DNA of 64,000 nt from Hanstruepera ponticola (lineage in GTDB: Bacteria > Bacteroidota > Bacteroidia > Flavobacteriales > Flavobacteriaceae): NCBI RefSeq assembly GCF_012931685.1, contig NZ_JABANC010000002.1, positions 372,001-436,000 of the forward strand. The letters run 5' to 3'. The position numbers were made by a program, and so were the translations under genes. The first letter of the stretch is position 1. The number at the start of each line of letters is the position of its first letter. The notes beneath the pieces are model-generated. The model was not told the origin of the DNA. It ran no database searches and saw only the letters and a program-made list of their open reading frames with translations. Below, one piece after another: positions 1-8,952 of the stretch.

Positions 1-130
1 GAATTAATGAAAGCATCATCCAAGGTTCAGGTACCGAAAAAATTTGCTCACTATTAAGTAACAATTGTTGAAGCAATGATGACCCAGAACGTGGTTGAGA
101 TATTAAAAACAATAATTGATTTTCTTGCAT
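1..130 (-). CDS. Sulfotransferase family protein (N-terminal fragment, cut by window edge)
   Basis: Reading the minus strand from an ATG at 130 gives 43 codons that run off the left edge. The start MQENQLLFLISQPRSGSSLL carries the P-R-S-G-S-S-L-L loop at about residues 13-20. In the sulfotransferase superfamily this loop binds the 5'-phosphosulfate of PAPS. A downstream V-P-E-P-W stretch also suits that family. The gene starts 4 nt after the stop of the Wzt-like ATPase gene, so it is probably the next gene of the polysaccharide operon and could sulfate the exported glycan. That role is inferred from context. Only the first domain is visible, so the acceptor cannot be predicted. Confidence 0.72.
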   Translation of the reverse strand, partial: MQENQLLFLISQPRSGSSLLQQLLLNSEQIFSVPEPWMMLSLI

Positions 131-134
131 AAAT

Positions 135-1388
135 CTAGTTAATTAATCTCCAGTCACAATCAATTATGACACAACCAATATCATCATTAAAATGATTTTG
201 AAATTTTGTTCCTGTTTCTTCAATTGAGAAGTTTACAATATTATCTAATTTCCTAATAATATATTTTTTAAATACATGATATCCTACTGTAATGTTATAA
301 TTGTTAGGAGAAAGTAACAAACTAGGTATAGTAACCTTGAAAACGTACACCCCTTCAGAATCAATATAATCAATTAAATTAATATTCGTTGAAAAAACGA
401 TTCTTTCAGATTTGTCAATTACTTTAAAACCTAACCTCGCTTTTAAGTCATTTGAAGCAACTTTTAGTTTAAATTCAATGTCAATAGCATCAGAAAAAGA
501 AAAAACATTACTTGGAATACCTTCTTTTTTCACAACTATTTCTAAAATGTCTGACTCTTTAATTTGATTATCATTTATAAATTGATAAGAATTATTTTGT
601 GAATTAATCTGTAAATAATAATCCACAGCCTCATCAGTATTACCCTCAAAAACTGTTGTTCCATGCTCTAATACCATAGCCCGTGTACACAAACTTTTTA
701 CCGCTGCCATATTATGACTTACAAACAATACCGTACGCCCATCTCCTTTGCTGATGTCCTGCATTTTACCCACGGCTTTTTTTTGGAATTCGGCATCCCC
801 TACAGCCAGTACCTCATCAACCACCAAAATATCGGGCTCCAAATGCGCCGCAACCGCAAAAGCCAATCGTACACGCATCCCAGAACTATATCGCTTCACA
901 GGTGTATCTACATAACGCTCACAACCACTAAAGGCAATGATTTCACTTTCTTTTGCCTTAATTTCAGATTTAGTCATCCCCAAAATAGCGCCGTTCAAAT
1001 ATATGTTTTCCCTGCCAGTTAATTCTGGGTGAAACCCCGTCCCAACTTCCAGTAAACTGGCAATACGACCTTTAGTTTTTATGTCGCCTGTGGTAGGACT
1101 TGTAACTCGTGATAGTATTTTTAACAAGGTACTCTTACCTGCGCCATTTTTGCCAATAATTCCAAGCACCTCCCCCTTATGCACCTCAAAATTAATGTCC
1201 TGCAGCGCCCAAACATAATCACTATCAGCTTTGGCACTTCTATCATTTACAGAACCTACTTTCAAATAAGGATCTTCCTTTCCGCGCACCCGATACCACC
1301 AACGGTTTAAATCATGGCTTATAGTACCTGTACCCACCAATCCAAGACGGTATTGCTTACTAATATGTTCAGCTTTGAGAATAACCAT
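135..1388 (-). CDS. Polysaccharide ABC transporter ATP-binding protein (Wzt/TagH type)
   Basis: This 417-aa protein is the ATPase of an ABC-2 exporter for O-antigen or capsular polysaccharide. Walker A is GKNGAGKST at about residues 79-87, the signature is YSSGMRVRLA near residue 167, and Walker B is ILVVDEVLAVGD. After the nucleotide-binding domain (about 1-255) there is a C-terminal beta-rich domain (about 270-417). In Wzt proteins such as those of E. coli O8/O9a this domain recognises the end of the finished glycan before export. The permease gene lies immediately upstream at 1449-2315. The length is normal for Wzt with its C-terminal domain. The substrate specificity is unknown, and a teichoic-acid-type name would be wrong for this phylum. 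Confidence 0.93.
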   Translation of the reverse strand: MVILKAEHISKQYRLGLVGTGTISHDLNRWWYRVRGKEDPYLKVGSVNDRSAKADSDYVWALQDINFEVHKGEVLGIIGKNGAGKSTLLKILSRVTSPTTGDIKTKGRIASLLEVGTGFHPELTGRENIYLNGAILGMTKSEIKAKESEIIAFSGCERYVDTPVKRYSSGMRVRLAFAVAAHLEPDILVVDEVLAVGDAEFQKKAVGKMQDISKGDGRTVLFVSHNMAAVKSLCTRAMVLEHGTTVFEGNTDEAVDYYLQINSQNNSYQFINDNQIKESDILEIVVKKEGIPSNVFSFSDAIDIEFKLKVASNDLKARLGFKVIDKSERIVFSTNINLIDYIDSEGVYVFKVTIPSLLLSPNNYNITVGYHVFKKYIIRKLDNIVNFSIEETGTKFQNHFNDDIGCVIIDCDWRLIN

Positions 1389-1448
1389 AAATACGCTTTG
1401 TTCTATTTTTTATTTGCAATTCAATTTTTTCTTACTCTCCACTAACTA

Positions 1449-2315
1449 CTAAACGGTATCCACAAATATTTTCTCTGTTCTATTAAAAATAATCAGCCCA
1501 AACAAAAATACTATAACGCTTATTATTAAGGTGTAAATAAATCCAACCCAGCTAAAATACCCCATTCCTAGTAGCATATATCTAAACCCTTCAACAATTT
1601 GTGTCACTGGATTATAAATAACAAATTGAGCCACAATCTCTGGAAACTTACTTTGAGCTTCTGAAACAGGATAAGGTACAGCAGACATATACATTAATAA
1701 CTGAACCCCAAAACCAACCAAAACATTTAAATCTCGATATTTAGTAGTCATAGATGAGATAATCATCCCAAGACCAAGCCCTAACAAAGCCATCATTATA
1801 ACATAAATAGGAAACAAAAGTAAGCTTGTATTAATAGTCAAAACGAAACCATTAAAACAATAATAAATTAAAAACCCAATAAAAATAACTAGCTGTATTC
1901 CAAATTTCAATAGATTAGAAATGGTAACAGACATGGGCATAATAACTCTTGGAAAATAAACCTTCCCAAAAATATTAGCGTTTACTGTAAACGTACTTGA
2001 AGTTTTAGTCAAACATTCCCTAAAATAATTCCAAGCCGTAATACCAGCAAGATTAAATAAAAACGGTGGAACACTTCCTGTTTGTATATTCCCAAGGCTA
2101 TTAAAAACAAGAGTGAAAATTACCGAAGTAAATAAGGGTTGTATAACATACCATAATGGTCCCAATACCGTTTGTTTGTAAACCGTAACAATATCACGCT
2201 TTACAAACAAAATTAACAAATCACGATAACGCCAAATTTCCTTAAAATTTAAGTCTATAAGCTTACGTTTTGAGGAAATGGTATATAGCCATTGATCGTT
2301 ATCTGGAGTACTCAA
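1449..2315 (-). CDS. Polysaccharide ABC transporter permease (Wzm/TagG type, ABC-2)
   Basis: A 288-aa membrane protein with about six hydrophobic segments after a cytoplasmic N-terminus. The stretch RDLLILFVKRDIVTVYKQT followed by LGPLWYVIQPL is characteristic of Wzm/KpsM-type ABC-2 permeases. It would form the inner-membrane channel with the Wzt-like ATPase encoded 60 nt downstream and export a lipid-linked glycan. The pair implies ABC-dependent synthesis. However, Wza- and Wzc-like genes, usually associated with Wzx/Wzy systems or group 2 capsule export, are in the same run. Start ATG at 2315; the upstream 290 nt hold only decayed repeats. Confidence 0.93.
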   Translation of the reverse strand: MSTPDNDQWLYTISSKRKLIDLNFKEIWRYRDLLILFVKRDIVTVYKQTVLGPLWYVIQPLFTSVIFTLVFNSLGNIQTGSVPPFLFNLAGITAWNYFRECLTKTSSTFTVNANIFGKVYFPRVIMPMSVTISNLLKFGIQLVIFIGFLIYYCFNGFVLTINTSLLLFPIYVIMMALLGLGLGMIISSMTTKYRDLNVLVGFGVQLLMYMSAVPYPVSEAQSKFPEIVAQFVIYNPVTQIVEGFRYMLLGMGYFSWVGFIYTLIISVIVFLFGLIIFNRTEKIFVDTV

Positions 2316-2404
2316 ATTAACGGGTGTTTTTGGTTAGGGCTAATATAAAGAATGCCATTTTAACAACAAAGCATAATAAAGAACTAATATTTAAAAACGC
2401 CTCT

Positions 2405-2549
2405 GTAATTGCGAGCTATAAACTAGATGGCAATCCATTTTCATACTAAACTCTTGTATTGAGCTCGTCAACATCTGTTTCGCAAACCCAATGCGTCACT
2501 TCAAGTGATTTGCTGATTCATTAGTAACAGCAAATAGTATCGAGAAACA
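2405..2549. repeat. Decayed dispersed palindromic repeats between wzm-like and epimerase genes
   Basis: The 291-nt gap between the permease and epimerase genes has no ORF. At 2405-2434 a degenerate GTAATTGCGAG...GGCAATCC resembles the repeat flanking the GIY-YIG gene (3698-3784). At 2508-2515 and 2528-2535 there is a perfect inverted repeat ATTTGCTG/CAGCAAAT, embedded between GTCACTTCAAG and CGAGAAA. On the minus strand that context reads as a TTTCTCGATAC...CTTGAAGTGAC element, a pattern also seen in decayed form at 37555-37588. Assignment to repeat families is by eye. Confidence 0.45.
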
Positions 2550-2606
2550 ATTCCAAAATACATACTATGACAAAAAAACCATCTCCTTACTGCGACTCAC
2601 TAATAA

Positions 2607-3575
2607 CTACTTATTAAAAAAATCCCAAGTCAATTTCAAACCCTCACGAACCGAAATTTGTGGCTCATAACCCAACAGGTCATGGGCTTTAGAGATATCA
2701 GCCAAACTATCACGAACATCACCTTGGCGTGGCGGTCCATAGGTAGCTTTTAAATCAGAATGGGCAGCTAACTGTAAAGATTCCCACAAATAATTAACTG
2801 AAATACGTTCACCACAGGCCACATTAAAAACCTGATTGCGAGCTTTATCATCAGCAAAAAAGCCTTTTATATTAGCTTGTACAGCATTGTCAACATAGGT
2901 AAAATCACGTGTTTGCTCACCATCACCATTAATTTTAGGCGACTGGTTGTCTTTTAACGCTTGCATAAATAAAGGTATAACTGCAGCATAAGCACCATTG
3001 GGACTCTGCTTAGGGCCAAACACATTGAAATAGCGTAATCCAATAACATCTGTCCCATAGGTTTTACCAAATACATCAGCATACAATTCATTAACATATT
3101 TGGTAACAGCATATGGAGACAAAGGCTTACCAATGGTATCTTCTATTTTGGGCAGGTTTTTACTATCGCCATAAGTAGAACTGGAAGCAGCATAAACCAT
3201 ACGTTTAACAGACTTTGAATCCTTTAACGCTATCATCATATTTAAAAACCCAGATATATTAACAGCATTGGTAGTAACTGGATCATTTATGGAGCGTGGA
3301 ACAGAACCCAGTGCAGCTTGGTGCGAAACATAGTTCATACCATCCATAGCTTCATGACAGGTATTCAAATCACGTATATCGCCTTCTAGCAGTTCAAATG
3401 AAGGATTATTCATAAACTCGGTAAGGTTTTCACGATAGCCATTAGAAAAATCATCAAGCACACGGACTTTTTGCGCACCATGTTGCAAAAGATAGCCAAC
3501 TAGATTGCTTCCGATAAAGCCTCCGCCTCCGGTTACTAAAAAATTAAGTCTAGATAAGTCGGTTGAATGATACAT
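2607..3575 (-). CDS. UDP-sugar 4-epimerase, SDR family (WbpP/TviC-like)
   Basis: A 322-aa extended short-chain dehydrogenase. The NAD-binding glycine motif is TGGGGFIGSN (residues 15-24), the substrate-contact stretch is AALGSVPRSI, and the catalytic pair is Y-x-x-x-K in SPYAVTKYVNE (about residue 155). The pattern HQAALGSVPRSINDP is typical of the WbpP/TviC group, which epimerises UDP-GlcNAc/GalNAc or their uronates at C4. A TviB/WbpO-like 6-dehydrogenase gene lies in the same operon at 4324-5610. Together they would supply UDP-GalNAcA or a similar N-acetylhexosaminuronate for the capsule. The exact substrate cannot be read from sequence. Confidence 0.88.
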   Translation of the reverse strand: MYHSTDLSRLNFLVTGGGGFIGSNLVGYLLQHGAQKVRVLDDFSNGYRENLTEFMNNPSFELLEGDIRDLNTCHEAMDGMNYVSHQAALGSVPRSINDPVTTNAVNISGFLNMMIALKDSKSVKRMVYAASSSTYGDSKNLPKIEDTIGKPLSPYAVTKYVNELYADVFGKTYGTDVIGLRYFNVFGPKQSPNGAYAAVIPLFMQALKDNQSPKINGDGEQTRDFTYVDNAVQANIKGFFADDKARNQVFNVACGERISVNYLWESLQLAAHSDLKATYGPPRQGDVRDSLADISKAHDLLGYEPQISVREGLKLTWDFFNK

Positions 3576-3697
3576 GCTTTCGTAAATAAAGTTCAGGTTA
3601 TGATGTAAAAATAAAACTAATTATAGGATTACAAACGAAATAATGAGCTAATTAGACAAACCGATAAGCCTAATCGGGTAACGGTATTAAAATGTAA

Positions 3698-3784
3698 GTG
3701 TCATTGCGAGCAGAGCGAAGCAATCTCATATTCGATAGATTGAATTAACAAATTACTTCAGTAGTACCTCCTTGATAATGACAC
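3698..3784. repeat. REP-like palindromic repeat (left of GIY-YIG gene)
   Basis: An 87-bp element with terminal inverted repeats GTGTCATT (3698-3705) and AATGACAC (3777-3784). The left arm continues GCGAGCAGAGCGAAGC then AATCTC. The right arm GTAGTACCTCCTTGATAATG is a decayed complement of that arm. The motif TCATTGCGAG...GAAGCAATCTC is a repeat I know to be common in intergenic DNA of Bacteroidota genomes. It lies between the epimerase gene and the GIY-YIG gene, and an inverted partner arm lies at 4172-4207. Confidence 0.7.
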
Positions 3785-3823
3785 AAAAAGACCACGTATT
3801 TATACATTTTTGCGTTCTTATTA

Positions 3824-4135
3824 TTACTCAAAATCTTCAAAGTCCTTTTTTACTTGTTCAAACAAATCCTTCCAGTTTGGGTTTAAATTATTAATCAACG
3901 CCTCCTTTTTCAATCTACTTCCTGCCTTTAATTGCTTTTCTCTATCAATCGCATCACCTATCATTTGAAAAGCTTCAAAATAAACAAGCTTATGCAAGTT
4001 ATACTTTGAAGTAAATGATTTTGGATTATGTTTTTCCTTATGTTGCTTAATCCTAATTATGATATCTGAAGTCACACCAACATATAATGTTGTATTATTT
4101 GTGTTGGTTAAAATATATACAAACCCTGGTTTCAT
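3824..4135 (-). CDS. Small single-domain GIY-YIG nuclease family protein
   Basis: A 103-aa protein consisting almost entirely of a GIY-YIG (URI-type) domain. It begins MKPGFVYILTNTNNTTLYVG; the paired V-Y-I and Y-V-G replace the G-I-Y and Y-I-G of the family name. An R in DIIIRIKQHK, an aromatic-rich core and a Glu in AIDREKQLK fit the metal-dependent active site. Stand-alone proteins of this size are abundant in Bacteroidota and are often misnamed excinuclease subunits. The gene lies between the two sugar-nucleotide genes of the capsule operon and is bounded by repeats at 3698-3784 and 4172-4207, so it looks like an insertion. Its function is unknown; see the finding on repeat association. 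Confidence 0.85.
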   Translation of the reverse strand: MKPGFVYILTNTNNTTLYVGVTSDIIIRIKQHKEKHNPKSFTSKYNLHKLVYFEAFQMIGDAIDREKQLKAGSRLKKEALINNLNPNWKDLFEQVKKDFEDFE

Positions 4136-4171
4136 GACATTGCATTATAATACTATTAAGATTATTCTTTT

Positions 4172-4207
4172 GAGATTGCCGCGTCGCTACGCTCCTCGTA
4201 ATGACAT
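4172..4207. repeat. REP-like repeat arm (right of GIY-YIG gene)
   Basis: The sequence GAGATTGCCGCGTCGCTACG continuing into CTCCTCGTAATGACAT is the reverse complement form of the arm at 3698-3726 (TCATTGCGAG...AATCTC). The two arms are in inverted orientation on either side of the 3824-4135 gene. The opposite half of the hairpin is missing here, so this is a half element. Confidence 0.7.
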
Positions 4208-4323
4208 CCAGTTGTTGTTTCTCTCGAAATTCAATCTAGTCTCTTTTCTTTGTTCGCTTTCTAAACGAAACTGACAACTGCAACTACAAACTAATCCCTC
4301 ACAACTACCTACTACCAATCACC

Positions 4324-5610
4324 CTACAACCGTGCATCCACTAAATGCTTTGGTAATAGCGATTTAACATCAAACACAACACCGTGTTCTGATTTTAATT
4401 GATTAATATCTAATTCTAAAAATTCTTGATGGCTCACAGCTAGCACAATAGCCTCATATGCATCCGCCAATTCAGAAGCATTGGTCAATAGCTCAAAACC
4501 ATACTCGTCGCGCACTTCTTCTTTAGAAGCCCATGGATCGTAAACATCTACATCAACATGGTAAGCTTCAAATTCTCTAATAATATCAATGGCTCTAGAG
4601 TTTCTGATGTCAGGGCAGTTTTCTTTAAAAGTAATACCCAAAACCAAAACTTTGGACCCCTTAATGGTAGCACCTTTTTTTATCATCAACTTCACAGTTT
4701 CTGTCGCGACATAGCTCCCCATACTATCATTCATTTTCCGACCTGCTAAAATAATTTCAGGATTATAACCACTCTCAATAGCCTTCTGTGCCAAATAATA
4801 AGGGTCAACCCCTATACAATGACCACCAACCAAACCAGGTGTGAACTTGATGAAATTCCATTTCGTACCGGCAGCTTCTAAAACCGCTTGTGTATCTATA
4901 TCCAATAATCTAAAAATTTTAGAAAGCTCATTAACAAAAGCAATGTTAATATCGCGCTGAGAGTTTTCTATAACTTTGGCAGCCTCGGCAACTTTAATTG
5001 AAGGTGCTTTGTGCGTACCTGCAGTAATGATGGACTTATACAAATCATCCACAACATCAGCTATTTCGGGTGTAGAACCCGATGTTACCTTTAAAATTTT
5101 AGTAACCGTATGCTTTTTATCGCCCGGATTAATGCGTTCAGGTGAATAACCAGCGTAAAAATCTGAATTGAAAGTTAATCCAGAAACAGATTCTAATATA
5201 GGCACACAAATATCTTCTGTGACTCCTGGGTAAACTGTTGATTCGTAAATAACAATATCATCCTTTTTCAAAACCCTACCTATGGTTTCACTGGCTTTAA
5301 TTAAAGGGGTAAAAACAGGTTTATTTAAGTCATCGGTTGGCGTTGGCACCGTTATAATGTAAATGTTTGATGTATCAGTATCTGACACCAAATCCGTAAT
5401 GCGTAATCCAACAGCATGAGGTTCTTGGGTTAAAACGGACTTCAATTCAGGTTCTGTTACTTCAAGCGTTCTATCGATGCCATTTTGCAATTCCGCTACA
5501 CGTTTACTGTTAATGTCAAAACCAATCACTGGGAATTTTTTGGCAAATTCAACAGCCAGAGGCAGTCCAACATAACCAAGTCCAACGATTGTAATATTCT
5601 GTTTTTTCAT
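4324..5610 (-). CDS. Nucleotide-sugar 6-dehydrogenase (TviB/WbpO-like, UDP-HexNAc dehydrogenase)
   Basis: A 428-aa protein of the UDP-glucose/UDP-N-acetylhexosamine dehydrogenase family, which makes two sequential NAD-dependent oxidations at C6 to give a uronate. Visible elements are the N-terminal dinucleotide motif GLGYVGLPLA (residues 10-19), the hinge with conserved E and K, the catalytic Cys in GGHCIGVDPYYL (about residue 265), and the C-terminal UDP-binding domain with VLGITFKENCPDIRNS. The KENCPDIRNS form and the overall sequence are closer to TviB/WbpO than to plain UDP-glucose dehydrogenases. The neighbouring TviC/WbpP-like epimerase supports UDP-GalNAcA-type precursor synthesis. Confidence 0.9.
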   Translation of the reverse strand: MKKQNITIVGLGYVGLPLAVEFAKKFPVIGFDINSKRVAELQNGIDRTLEVTEPELKSVLTQEPHAVGLRITDLVSDTDTSNIYIITVPTPTDDLNKPVFTPLIKASETIGRVLKKDDIVIYESTVYPGVTEDICVPILESVSGLTFNSDFYAGYSPERINPGDKKHTVTKILKVTSGSTPEIADVVDDLYKSIITAGTHKAPSIKVAEAAKVIENSQRDINIAFVNELSKIFRLLDIDTQAVLEAAGTKWNFIKFTPGLVGGHCIGVDPYYLAQKAIESGYNPEIILAGRKMNDSMGSYVATETVKLMIKKGATIKGSKVLVLGITFKENCPDIRNSRAIDIIREFEAYHVDVDVYDPWASKEEVRDEYGFELLTNASELADAYEAIVLAVSHQEFLELDINQLKSEHGVVFDVKSLLPKHLVDARL

Positions 5611-5648
5611 GTTTAAATGGGGGAAATTTAAATTTAAGAGGTTGTGGT

Positions 5649-8129
5649 TTAAATGCGTTTAATAAAATCTGTTACTTTTTTCCAGGTACTACGTTTACCA
5701 TCCTCATGATAAGCATTACCATAAACACCGTAGCCGTATCCATAGCCATAGCCATATCCGTAGCCATAACCATAATTGTGATTGGTTTTATGCTTGTAAA
5801 AATTGAGTACAAAACTAATATTTTTAATCTCGCCGCCTCGATATTTAGCGTTAATTAATTGCAACATCCCCTTTTTGGTATAATCCAAACGCACCATAAA
5901 AATGGTGGTGTCTGCATATTTCACGAGTTCCAAAGCGTCTGTGACCAGGCCTAAAGGTGGTGTGTCTAAAATAATGATATCATAGGTTTCTCGTAAATTA
6001 GAAACGAGTATTTCCATTCTATCACTCATTAACAACTCTGAGGGATTGGGAGGTATCGGACCAGCCGGAACAACAGATAAATTTTCAATGTGTGTTTTAT
6101 TAACAACATCATCAAAGTTCAAATCATCAATAAAATAATTAACCATCCCATAATCATTCGTCAATTCAAAATCATCAAATATTTTAGGTTTACGCAAGTC
6201 TAAACCTAATAAAATTGTTTTTTTGCCAGATAATGCATAAACGGTAGCAATATTTATGGAAGTAAATGTCTTTCCCTCTCCACTAACCGAAGAAGTTACC
6301 ATAATGGTGCGACCACCTGGTTTTGGTGTTTTATTTAAAATAAATTGCAGACTTGAACGAATAGAACGAAACGATTCTGCAACGGCAGACTTAGGTTTTT
6401 CAAAAACCACCAAATTGTTGTGATAACGATACTTACCAATAAGTCCTAATATTGGAATACTAGATAACTGCTCTATTTCATCGGAACCATGGATAGTTGT
6501 ATCCAATAAGAACACAATAAAAATCAGGAACATGGGTATAAAAAATCCCATCATTAGCCCCATCATATAATTCAAGGATTTATTAGGACCTATTTTACCG
6601 CCTCCAATATCTTTGGCTTCATCCACAATGGTAATATCTGAAATATTAGCCGCTTTCACTATGGCCGCTTCACCACGTTTGGCTAAATAAAGATTATAGG
6701 CCTCTTGACTAATATCTAGTTTACGCTGAATACGCAGGTATTGTTGCTGATCCTCTGGCAAGCCACTTAATTTACTTTCAAAATTCGCTATATTTCTATT
6801 TATGGAGTTTATAAGTGTATTAATAGTATTTTTTGTAGAACTAATGGTTTCCAACAGAACCTGCTTTTCAGCTTCAATACGTCTGTCTAGATCTTTAAAC
6901 AAATCAGACCCTTCCCGAGTCGTATATTCCATGTTTTGGCGCTCAATAGCCAAAGATGTAATAGTCCTAACACTACTTAATATATTTGGTTCATCAATAC
7001 CAACCGATGTCGGCGCAGCAATATTGGTATAATCAGTTTTAGTGTTGAGGTAGGTCTCAAGTAAACTTAAATAGTCTAATTTAACACGTTCCTCTTCCTT
7101 TTGTCTTTCTAGCTCTTTTAGTTTAGATGATACTTCAGCCATCTCGGCATCAATATTAAAAACTTTATTTTGTTTTCTAAAAACATTCATCTCATTATTA
7201 ACATCTTTCAAATCAGCATTTACTGCTTTAAGAGAGCTATCAATAAACTTGATGGTATTGGAAGCATACAAGTTTTTTCGTTCCAATTCTGTTCGGCTCA
7301 AAATGGCGGCCGTAGTATTTAAATAATCAACTATTTTAGATTTGTTATGTCCAGCCAATGATAATTGTAAAACAGATGAAGCATTAGCATTAAAAGTTTG
7401 TGCTATTATTCTAGCTTGGTAGTGGTTTACTATAGCATCAAAACTGTTGAATTGGATATAATATTCTGAAAGTGGCTTAACCGTTTTAACTTCTTCTCTT
7501 AAAAATAATCGACCACTTAAAAAAGGAAGTGCTATACTATCTCCAATCTTGAATTTTTTCTTAAATTCACCTATCGGAACATCAATAGGAACCATGTCTT
7601 TAGAATCGTAACGTTGTGACAGCCTACTACTAGATTCAAATTGTGTAAATACCTCAAAATGTGACTGATCTAAAAACCGAATGCCTATGGGGTAATTAAG
7701 CACTTGGTTACCAGACAAATTTAAATCGATAACAAACGGAGATGTTTTATAAATATCAACCTTACGATATTTTCCCTCAACCAAGTAATCCATAAAGTAT
7801 TGAAGAGAATCGACTACTTTTTCATTATGGGTTCGCGTCTTTAAAGTTGTAATGGTTTTACCTACTTTATTCGATACGCCTCCCCAATTAAACGATATAC
7901 TGGTGTTTGCCGTAAAAAATGGATTTTGATCATTTTCTACAGAAATCAAGGAGCTTAATTTATAAACATTCTGTTTTCTAACATTTATTAAATAAGCAAT
8001 AAGCAATGCAAATCCAATGCACAAAAGCACAAATTTCCACAGATTGAGGACTTTAAACAAATAGCCTTTAAAATCAAATGCTATTTGATTCCGTTCCTGG
8101 TGGTCTAAGTCCAAATGCTCGTTACTCAT
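5649..8129 (-). CDS. Wzc-type polysaccharide co-polymerase with C-terminal BY-kinase
   Basis: An 826-aa inner-membrane protein. A first transmembrane helix at about residues 32-48 begins the Wzz/GNVR periplasmic region, with coiled coil at about 270-480. A second helix at about 528-548 leads to a cytoplasmic tyrosine autokinase. Kinase motifs are Walker A SGEGKT (about 612-617), Walker A' LLGLDLRKP, and Walker B IIILDTPPLG (about 720). The C-terminus has a tyrosine cluster made of eight consecutive Tyr-Gly dipeptides before VYGNAY, the expected site of autophosphorylation. It would control chain length and export together with the Wza lipoprotein encoded 6 nt upstream. Confidence 0.93.
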   Translation of the reverse strand: MSNEHLDLDHQERNQIAFDFKGYLFKVLNLWKFVLLCIGFALLIAYLINVRKQNVYKLSSLISVENDQNPFFTANTSISFNWGGVSNKVGKTITTLKTRTHNEKVVDSLQYFMDYLVEGKYRKVDIYKTSPFVIDLNLSGNQVLNYPIGIRFLDQSHFEVFTQFESSSRLSQRYDSKDMVPIDVPIGEFKKKFKIGDSIALPFLSGRLFLREEVKTVKPLSEYYIQFNSFDAIVNHYQARIIAQTFNANASSVLQLSLAGHNKSKIVDYLNTTAAILSRTELERKNLYASNTIKFIDSSLKAVNADLKDVNNEMNVFRKQNKVFNIDAEMAEVSSKLKELERQKEEERVKLDYLSLLETYLNTKTDYTNIAAPTSVGIDEPNILSSVRTITSLAIERQNMEYTTREGSDLFKDLDRRIEAEKQVLLETISSTKNTINTLINSINRNIANFESKLSGLPEDQQQYLRIQRKLDISQEAYNLYLAKRGEAAIVKAANISDITIVDEAKDIGGGKIGPNKSLNYMMGLMMGFFIPMFLIFIVFLLDTTIHGSDEIEQLSSIPILGLIGKYRYHNNLVVFEKPKSAVAESFRSIRSSLQFILNKTPKPGGRTIMVTSSVSGEGKTFTSINIATVYALSGKKTILLGLDLRKPKIFDDFELTNDYGMVNYFIDDLNFDDVVNKTHIENLSVVPAGPIPPNPSELLMSDRMEILVSNLRETYDIIILDTPPLGLVTDALELVKYADTTIFMVRLDYTKKGMLQLINAKYRGGEIKNISFVLNFYKHKTNHNYGYGYGYGYGYGYGYGVYGNAYHEDGKRSTWKKVTDFIKRI

Positions 8130-8135
8130 AACAGT

Positions 8136-8930
8136 TTAGATTCTATTAATCAATAAAATAGTGGTGGTAATAAGTGACATAGCTGCTATTATAGTTGTTA
8201 TGGACTCGCGTCCTGTAACACCAAACCCCCAAGATTTTTGTTTTAAAGGTTTAACGTAAATAATATCGTTAGGTTGAATATAATAGTAGGGTGATTCCAT
8301 AACGGCTACATCCAGCAAATTTAAATGGTGAATTTTTTGACCTTGAGGATACTGCCTGATAATCATGACATCCTCTCGGTTTCCAGTTACTTGAATATCG
8401 CCTGCATTAGCCAGTGCCTCAAAAATATTAACGCGGGGTTGGTAAAGCGTTTGAGTCCCTGTGGAACCAACCTCCCCATTAACTGTAAATCGTAAGCCGG
8501 TTAATTTTACAGAAACAAAAATATTCGCGGTTTCTTTAAATTCTTCCTCCAATAATTTTTTTTCCAACATGTTTTCTATCTCTTCTGTTGTATAACCGAG
8601 CACATTAATCTCTCCGAGAACCGGCACACGAATGTTACCATGCAAATCAACCGTAAAGCCATCAAAAAAGGCCCGTTGATCCGTATCCATATTCAGTTCC
8701 TGCTCACCAACCGGATTAAATATTTGAACATTTTCTTGATCTAGTGCCTTGACACGAATATTTAGAATATCATTTATCTGAATACGGTAAGGCTTTTGCT
8801 TCTCAGTGATAGCAAGTGTACTATCAACAGCTCCTTCTCTATTTTGTAGATACACCAATTCCTTATTAGGAATACAAGAAGATAGAACGCTTGAAAAAAT
8901 AAGTATAACTAGAATATGCAATTGCTTCAT
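8136..8930 (-). CDS. Polysaccharide export outer-membrane lipoprotein (Wza type)
   Basis: A 264-aa protein of the Poly_export/SLBB family. I place the start at 8930, MKQLHILVILIFSSVLSSC, which gives a clean lipoprotein signal with Cys19. The longer in-frame ATG at 8981 lies in the promoter (8953-8983) and gives a poor signal. After a spacer, the Poly_export domain includes YRIQINDILNIRV, followed by an SLBB domain (GLRFTVNGEVGSTG...). A C-terminal hydrophobic helix (about 240-260) could span the outer membrane, as in Wza. First gene of the minus-strand capsule operon. Wza forms the outer-membrane exit channel; that role is by homology. Confidence 0.9.
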   Translation of the reverse strand: MKQLHILVILIFSSVLSSCIPNKELVYLQNREGAVDSTLAITEKQKPYRIQINDILNIRVKALDQENVQIFNPVGEQELNMDTDQRAFFDGFTVDLHGNIRVPVLGEINVLGYTTEEIENMLEKKLLEEEFKETANIFVSVKLTGLRFTVNGEVGSTGTQTLYQPRVNIFEALANAGDIQVTGNREDVMIIRQYPQGQKIHHLNLLDVAVMESPYYYIQPNDIIYVKPLKQKSWGFGVTGRESITTIIAAMSLITTTILLINRI

Positions 8931-8952
8931 ATCGAGGGCACAAGTTTGTTCA

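Noticed and set aside
2607-5610. Capsule genes as a recently acquired island
   Set aside because: Apart from the GIY-YIG insertion and repeats I saw no integrase, tRNA or clear composition shift to support recent transfer.
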